Of a stretch of 64,000 nt of DNA, positions 58,153 through 64,000 are shown one piece after another. Position numbers and translations under genes: made by a program. The stretch spans positions 2,453,896-2,517,895 of the forward strand of contig OY992837.1 in assembly GCA_963921425.1 (NCBI GenBank), given 5' to 3'. Under the pieces are notes generated by a model. That model worked only from the letters and a program-made list of their open reading frames with translations. It was not told the DNA's origin and made no database searches. Numbering within the stretch: the stretch's first letter is position 1; every line of letters starts with the position of its first letter. Origin of the DNA: Dryas octopetala (taxonomy: Eukaryota; Streptophyta; Magnoliopsida; Rosales; Rosaceae).

Positions 58153-60339
58153 ATGGCTTCCAAGCCCTCCTCCTCCTCTTCCTTCTCTTCCAAACACCAA
58201 ACCTTCATTATCTGTCTAATCATTCTCTTTGCCTCCCTTCTATTCCTACTTCTATCATCCTTCAGACCCACCAAGTCATCGTCAAACGTCGTCGTTCGGA
58301 AGCAGCACAACGTGGACTGGTTTATAGCCATTGCCAAACACTTTTTCAAAGGTAGCAAGGTCAAGGTCGGTTTGGTCAATCTAGATTCTCATCACCATAT
58401 TGCACTCAATCGATTAACCAATCACGTAGAGACAGCTGTCCCTGTACGATTCGATCGGATTTCCAGGGACCGGAAATGGGAGGACTATTTTCCCGAGTGG
58501 ATCGACGAAGACGAGACATGGAAGAGTCCAAAGTGCCCCGAGATCCCAATGCCAAGGCTGGAGGATTACAGGGACATAAACGTAATTGTGGCCGGGGTTC
58601 CGTGTGGGACGAATAGGACTGCGAAGCAGGGGATTAGGGATGTGTTTAGGTTACAGGTTAATTTGGTGGTGGCTAATCTAGTGGTGGGGAGGGGTTGGAC
58701 GGACCCTGATCGTGCTGTTCGTCATCGGACGGTGTATGTTGTGTTTGTCGGGTCGTGTGGGCCCATGGTGGAGATTTTCAGATGTGACGATCTTTTGATG
58801 CATAGAGGGGATTATTGGGTTTATAAGCCTGAGATGAGGAGGCTGAAACAGAAGGTGCTTATGCCTGTTGGCTCCTGCGAACTTGCTCCTGCTTATGCAC
58901 TAACAGGTAATATATTAACTTGTTTTATTATCACATTTTTTAGGAGATCAAATTCGAAATGACACTTTTTTTTTTCTTTTTTTTTTCCTAAGACAACAAA
59001 TAATACTTCGATTATATAATTTCATTTAACAGTAATTTATATGAAAATTTAAGTCAGAATCCCTGATTTTAAGTTCATGTATTCAACTGCGCGCAATAAT
59101 CAATACTACCATATTGGAATATTGGGAGATGGTTGGTGGTTTCAACTTTCAAGTCAAACCATATATATATATATATATCCACATTTTAGAAATATATACT
59201 TACTGACTATATATATCAAGGTATTTATTATGAGATTTTTTTCCTAATTTACATGGTTCCAAATCACTTTTTTCCATCAATTACCAAACACTTTTTTTTT
59301 TTGCCAGAATTACCAAATACATTTAAAGATTTGCTTTTATATTACTAGTGATTAATGTTTTACTTGAAAAACAATTGTAACCATGCACTCTTCTCAAATT
59401 TATTAATGTCGGATGCATTATAAACAGAAATAACGTACGTAAAATAATATTTGACCAAAAAAAAAAAACGTACGTAAAATAATTAATGTTCAGAATATTT
59501 GGGGTTAAAATTGTTTTGAATCTACAGGCAAAGAAGTTTGGAGAAATTACATACCACAACACCACAAGGAAAGACATGCATACGTAACAATCTTGCACAC
59601 CTCAGAAGCCTACGTGTGCGGTGCAATTGCTTTGGCCCATAGCATCCGACAAACCAAGTCGACCAAAGACCTGGTCCTCCTCGCCGACCACTCCATCACT
59701 CCCATATCCATCCAAGGCCTCACAGCCGCCGGATGGAAGGTCATGCGCATCCAACGGATCCGCAGCCCCTTTGCCCAAAAGGACTCCTACAACGAGTGGA
59801 ACTACAGCAAACTCCGAGTCTGGCAACTGACTCAGTACCAGAAACTGATTTTCATCGACGCGGACCTGATTGTCCTACACAACATCGACAGCTTGTTCGT
59901 GTACCCGCAGCTATCCGCTGCGGGCAACCACGGGGCGGTGTTCAACTCCGGGTTGATGGTGGTGGAGCCCTCGCCCCGTGTGTTCGAATATCTGATGCGG
60001 AAAAGCTTTGAAGTCGAGTCGTACAATGGCGGTGACCAGGGGTTTCTGAACGAGGTCTTTACGTGGTGGCATAGGCTGCCGTGGAGGCTGAATGCAATGA
60101 AGATTTTTGCGGCAGCGGGGAGTGAAAGCCATGAGTTGCCGGAGGAGGTTTTTGCAATACACTTTTTGGGGTTGAAGCCGTGGATGTGTTTCGATAAGGA
60201 GTTTGACTGTAACTGGGAGGTCAACGGCACTCAAGTTTTTGCGAGTGACTCCGCTCACTTGAGGTGGTGGCGAGTTTATGATTCCATGCCCAACGACCTG
60301 CGGGCATACTGTGAGTCTGTCACCTCAAAAGGACATTGA
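58153..60339 (+). CDS. GUX: GT8 glucuronosyltransferase, GUX4/GUX5-like (xylan glucuronidation)
   Basis: Two exons, 58153-58906 and 59528-60339, give 521 residues. Residues 1 to about 20 are a Ser-rich cytosolic tail; about 21-42 (IICLIILFASLLFLLLSSF) are a type II Golgi membrane anchor. A stem and conserved domain follow (KWEDYFPEWIDEDETWKSPK, VAGVPCGTNRT). Exon 2 carries the GT8 catalytic domain: AYVCGAIALAHSIRQ, the metal/UDP-binding DxD in FIDADLIVL (362-364), FNSGLMVVEPS, NGGDQGFLNEVF, and HFLGLKPWMCF. GUX enzymes add glucuronic acid to xylan in the Golgi. Similarity and the neighbouring ANP-type kinase fit the At1g54940/At1g08990 branch, whose activity is less well established than GUX1-3. 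The frame-matched ATG at 58153 was chosen; the ATG at 58139 is followed at once by TGA. Confidence 0.92.
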
Positions 60340-61431
60340 TTCCAATTCCAACAAGCACCTACCCAATACTGCCATATAATTAATTAATGAGTTAATCGCT
60401 TGAGCTGAGTCTGCAGTCAAATAGTCCTTGCAACTTTTTCTTTTTCTTCCTGTAATTCTGGATTTTTTGTTTTTTCATGATTGGGTTGATTAAATGAGGC
60501 TTAGCATGCCCTGATTTTATTGACCAGCCCAGCCCAGCCCGACTTCAAAATGGTTTTTAGCCTGATTAGGCCCAGGTCTCCATGATGATGTATACTCACA
60601 AAAGAAAAACATACCTATAATAGTCTATTATAGGAGTTTACATGATATCCAAAAGACAAAAACTTTTTTAAACTTTTAAAAATCTTTATGTAATGAAGTT
60701 TAAGAGCATAAGTGTTGTCATAATATTAAATTGAGATATCAAATTAAGCTTATCCCTAGAATTAAAAGAATTAAACAAAAAAAATTTAAACATAATAAAT
60801 TAACTATTAACTTAGTGCATTCTTTTGGTAACCGAAAGTGTCCTAGGTCAGTTTTCGTGCACCAGATTAATCTCTTGGGCTGGTCAAAGACATACAATTC
60901 ACAAGGAATTTCACCTCTCTTACTGTCTGGCTCCAAGAGTTGAACTGAAGACTCGTACTCGAATGCCTGGATTTATAGCTACACTTCCAAACCAACTCCT
61001 CCAATACCTTTAAGTTAATTTAGTGATATTTTTTAAAGACGTTGCAAAGTCAAATCCCCTTCCCTAAATTAAAAAAAAAAAAAAAAACTAATCATAGTGA
61101 CTTAGAGAATAATTGGCTGAACAAGGATTTTGTCCCTTAAAAGTTGGAGAGGGCAGTAAAAATGAGCTTTAACTAATAAACTATAGTACAAACTACGAAG
61201 TATAGGTTAGTTTCCACCTCCCTCTCCCTGTAGGCAAGTAAGCAACCACAGGATAATTTCTTTGCATCCTGTTTTATTTCATTTTAATTATTTTATTTTT
61301 TAAATAAACTTCTCCACCTTTTTCCCTCCACTCTCTTTCTCTCACTCAAATTTTCTTCTCACTCTTTTGCCGACCAAATTAATGAAAGTTATGAAACCCC
61401 ATCCCCAATAGCAAGCAGAACGCAAGTACGC

Positions 61432-61433
<2 letters not shown>
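60340..61433. other. intergenic; GUX 3' UTR and ANP promoter
   Basis: AT-rich with a poly-A run near 61070. No gene is seen. The last ~150 bases before 61434 are CT-rich, like a leader. Confidence 0.55.

Positions 61434-61459
<26 letters not shown>
61434..61459. repeat. (CT)n microsatellite in the ANP leader
   Basis: A CT tract ends 25 bases before the first ATG. The SerRS leader has the complementary GA tract. Confidence 0.9.
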
Positions 61460-61462
<3 letters not shown>

Positions 61463-61484
61463 AAGCATACACATAGACGCAGAG

Positions 61485-64000
61485 ATGCAAATGCAAGACA
61501 TATTCGGATCAGTTCGCCGATCACTGGTGTTCCGTACGCCACCAGCAGACAACGACGAGTCGTCCCCAGTAACCCTAGTGGACAAGATCAATTCTTGCAT
61601 TCGCAAATCCAGAGTCTTCTCGAAAGCCTCACCACCACCACCATTGCCTTCAATGCCCAAACCCAACGCGCCTCCGATCCGATGGCGCAAGGGCGAGTTG
61701 ATCGGTTGCGGTGCCTTTGGCCGTGTCTACATGGGCATGAACCTTGATTCTGGAGAGCTTCTTGCTGTTAAGCAGGTCCACTTTTCTATTGCTTTTCTGC
61801 TCTTTTGCCCGTTCATTTCTTATCGGTTTTGTTTAATTTTGGTCCTGGAGTGTGATTTCGAGGTCTCTTGTTTTTTATTTTTTTCTGGGTTTCGGTTTAT
61901 TTTTGCTTTGGATTTCAAATTTTTGTTCGTTCACTTGGTATTTTAACTGGGTTTTGTTCAATTTTGTATGGACTTTGATTTGGAGTTGTCTCTTGTTAAT
62001 TATCAAATTGGTCTTTCCCCCCAATTTCAGTTTTGGTGTTTTCTTGTTGATTTTCATAAGTTTTGGTTCAACTTGGATTTTGAATTTTTTCGAAGTATTA
62101 ATTCTATCTGGGTTTTCCTCGATTTCACTTATGAGTTTCATTGCTAGTTCAGTATGGGATTTGGTTCTGAATATCATTTTGATATGTTTCTTGGTTCTTT
62201 CACAGGTTCTTATCGCAGCAAATAGTGCTTCAAAGGAGAAAGCGCAGGTTTGAATTGAGTGCTTGTTTTACTATACAGCTGAAGTTTTACACTGATATGT
62301 GCCACTGGTTATGATGATTGTAGATGTTGCGAATTAACATTGATTCTCTCTCTACCATCATCATGATCATCATAACCAACAGATCCCCAAAGTTGATTTG
62401 ATCTCATATTACTCAAAGTGGGGTTCTGTTCCTAACTGCAAAACATGGAATGTTGGTCAGCTAAGATATAATATACAAAAAAGTTTTCTTTGATCAAATG
62501 TTGAGTAATATGAGATTGTGTTCTGTGATATCACATTCTTTGTGCACTTAATTTTTTAGCCACAAAGTTTACTTTATTTATGCATCTGAAACTTGGAATT
62601 TTCTAAAGATTTTGGCAATTATGACAATTGATATCTTATTTTGTTAGTTGGTATTGATTTTCTGATTAATGGTTTTGATGCTATATAAGTAGGCTCACAT
62701 CAAGGAGCTTGAAGAAGAAGTGAAGCTTTTAAAAAATCTGTCTCATCCGAACATTGTTGTGAGTAGGACCGTCTTGTATCTATTCCAACTCTTGAAGTCT
62801 ACCACTTTTCTGATCATGTACTTTGTTTTGTTTCTTAGAGATATTTGGGTACAGTGAGGGAGGAGGACACCTTGAATATTCTGTTGGAATTTGTCCCTGG
62901 TGGATCCATATCATCACTTTTAGGGAAATTTGGATCTTTCCCCGAGGCTGTAAGTTCTTGTCGACTGAATTTGTAAATTTAGGTGTTTGGAATGCTAAAC
63001 TTATACAAACTTTTTGAGCAGGTAATTAGAACATACACCAAGCAGTTGTTATTGGGACTAGAATATTTACACAAAAATGGAATCATGCACAGGGACATCA
63101 AGGTACTCCACCTTACCTACTAGTGATATGCATGTATTAGAATGTCTCCCACATTTTCCTGATCTTTTCCTTGTAAATAGCTAATATGTATCTCATATTA
63201 ACTTTCAGGGAGCAAATATCCTTGTTGATAATAAAGGATGCATTAAGCTTGCAGATTTTGGTGCATCCAAACAGGTCGTTGAGCTGGTAAATACATTCTT
63301 TGTCCTTCCTTTTCTATTTATATGCATGGTTTCTTCTAGAATGCATGCCCTACCTAATTGAGAGGTGCATTATTGTAGGCAACCATTTCTGGTGCTAAGT
63401 CCATGAAGGGTACACCATACTGGATGGCTCCTGAAGTTATTCTCCAAACTGGTCATAGCTTGTAAGTAATTTCCATCTTATCCCTTAAACGAGTTAAGTG
63501 TTTGTTTGAAGAATATTTTGATCAGAAGAAATGTTTGTGATGTTTCTTGCCTTTGCATGATGAAGCAGACTTGCTGTATCTTAACTCCAGAGTAATATTG
63601 TTAAAAGAGAACTTTAGTAATGATTCACTGCAGTATCTTTCTAGGTGTATATTTTGCACAACCTATTCCATTCTTCTTGGTTTAAGTAAAAAGTACTGAT
63701 ATATGAGAATAATTATCTAGCTCTGCTGATATCTGGAGTGTTGGATGTACTGTGATTGAGATGGCCACTGGAAAGCCTCCTTGGAGCCAACAGTACCAAG
63801 AGGTAATTATAATTCTTTAAATATTTAAGAAATTTGTTTCTGGCTTGGTACTAATGTCATGTCTCTCTAGGTCGCTGCTCTCTTTCATATAGGGACAACA
63901 AAGTCTCATCCACCTATCCCTGAGCAGCTATCCTTTGAGGCGAAAGATTTTTTGCTAAAATGTCTGCAAAAGTATGCTAAAGTTCTTGTCTTTAAGTCAT
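61485..64000 (+). CDS. ANP1: MAPKKK of the ANP/NPK1 group, 5' part (gene runs off the window)
   Basis: Nine exons are visible: 61485-61775, 62206-62247, 62693-62758, 62839-62949, 63022-63102, 63209-63286, 63379-63461, 63721-63802 and 63871-63971, the last followed by a GT donor. The N-terminus [16 protein letters not shown] is the ANP/NPK1 signature; the second Met (61491) may be the true start because it aligns with family MQD. The kinase domain has the glycine loop GCGAFG (74-79), ATP-binding lysine 96, HRDIKGAN with aspartate 195, DFG at 213-215, and [15 protein letters not shown]1 kinases act in the NACK-kinesin/MKK6/MPK4 cascade that drives phragmoplast expansion at cytokinesis and in stress signalling. 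The missing 3' part should hold the kinesin-binding coiled coil. The GUX neighbour fits ANP1 rather than ANP2 or ANP3. Confidence 0.93.

Noticed and set aside
61852..62253. 133-codon open frame after exon 1 of the ANP gene
   Set aside because: It is intron 1 sequence rich in T; the family alignment shows exon 1 ending at 61775 and exon 2 starting at 62206 in another frame.
62341..62540. Possible hairpin in an ANP intron: acatcatcatgatcatcat-like sequence and ttactcaaagtgg/ttgagtaatatgagat repeats
   Set aside because: The words are partly complementary, but no long stem or miRNA-like precursor could be drawn with confidence by eye.

Overview
This 64 kb window is nuclear DNA of a flowering plant. 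The genes have many short introns with GT-AG borders and AT-rich introns, and CT/GA microsatellites and MITE- or LTR-type repeats lie between them. Protein similarity, the modest gene spacing and GA tracts in leaders fit a rosid, most likely Rosaceae (Prunus-like); the family assignment is inference. Ten well-supported genes are present, with one weaker two-copy small-gene family, several pseudogenes and a repeat-rich middle.

Left part (0-23.6 kb). Two tandem GPI-anchored protein genes (772-2001 and 2578-3261) are followed by a long 11-exon gene for a plant gamma-synergin/aftiphilin-like protein (4363-9076). A deleted pseudogene of seryl-tRNA synthetase (10447-11759) lies just upstream of the intact nine-exon gene (12773-15878). 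A CLE peptide precursor (17926-18195, minus) and a YIP1-family Golgi membrane protein gene (20314-23603, minus) follow.

Middle (23.6-42.2 kb). No conserved housekeeping gene is seen here. The region is built from segmental duplications repeated at about 7-7.6 kb, carrying a minus-strand three-exon small-gene family (one predicted membrane helix plus a charged helix). Copies at 33339-34032 and 40002-40960 look intact. The copy at about 25465-26528 is broken, and a diverged exon pair sits at 37281-37756. A solo LTR with a perfect 5-bp target duplication (29148-30226) and a Tourist/Harbinger-type MITE (39362-39812) are also here. One promoter-proximal sequence module recurs upstream of small-gene copies and of the peroxisomal carrier gene.

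Right part (42.2-64 kb). In order: a peroxisomal adenine nucleotide carrier (42231-44492, minus), a degenerate ~20-bp minisatellite, a 14-exon mitochondrial Rho GTPase gene of the MIRO type (46872-54324), a P/U-type cyclin (55488-56242, minus), a GT8 glucuronosyltransferase of the GUX type (58153-60339), and the 5' part of an ANP/NPK1-type MAPKKK gene (61485 to the window end).

The genes do not form a pathway, as expected in a plant genome. Their order is informative: SerRS, YIP1, PNC, MIRO and GUX5-ANP1 neighbours match, from memory, gene order in Arabidopsis chromosomes 5, 3 and 1, so the unique genes form an old conserved block into which the middle repeat region has expanded.
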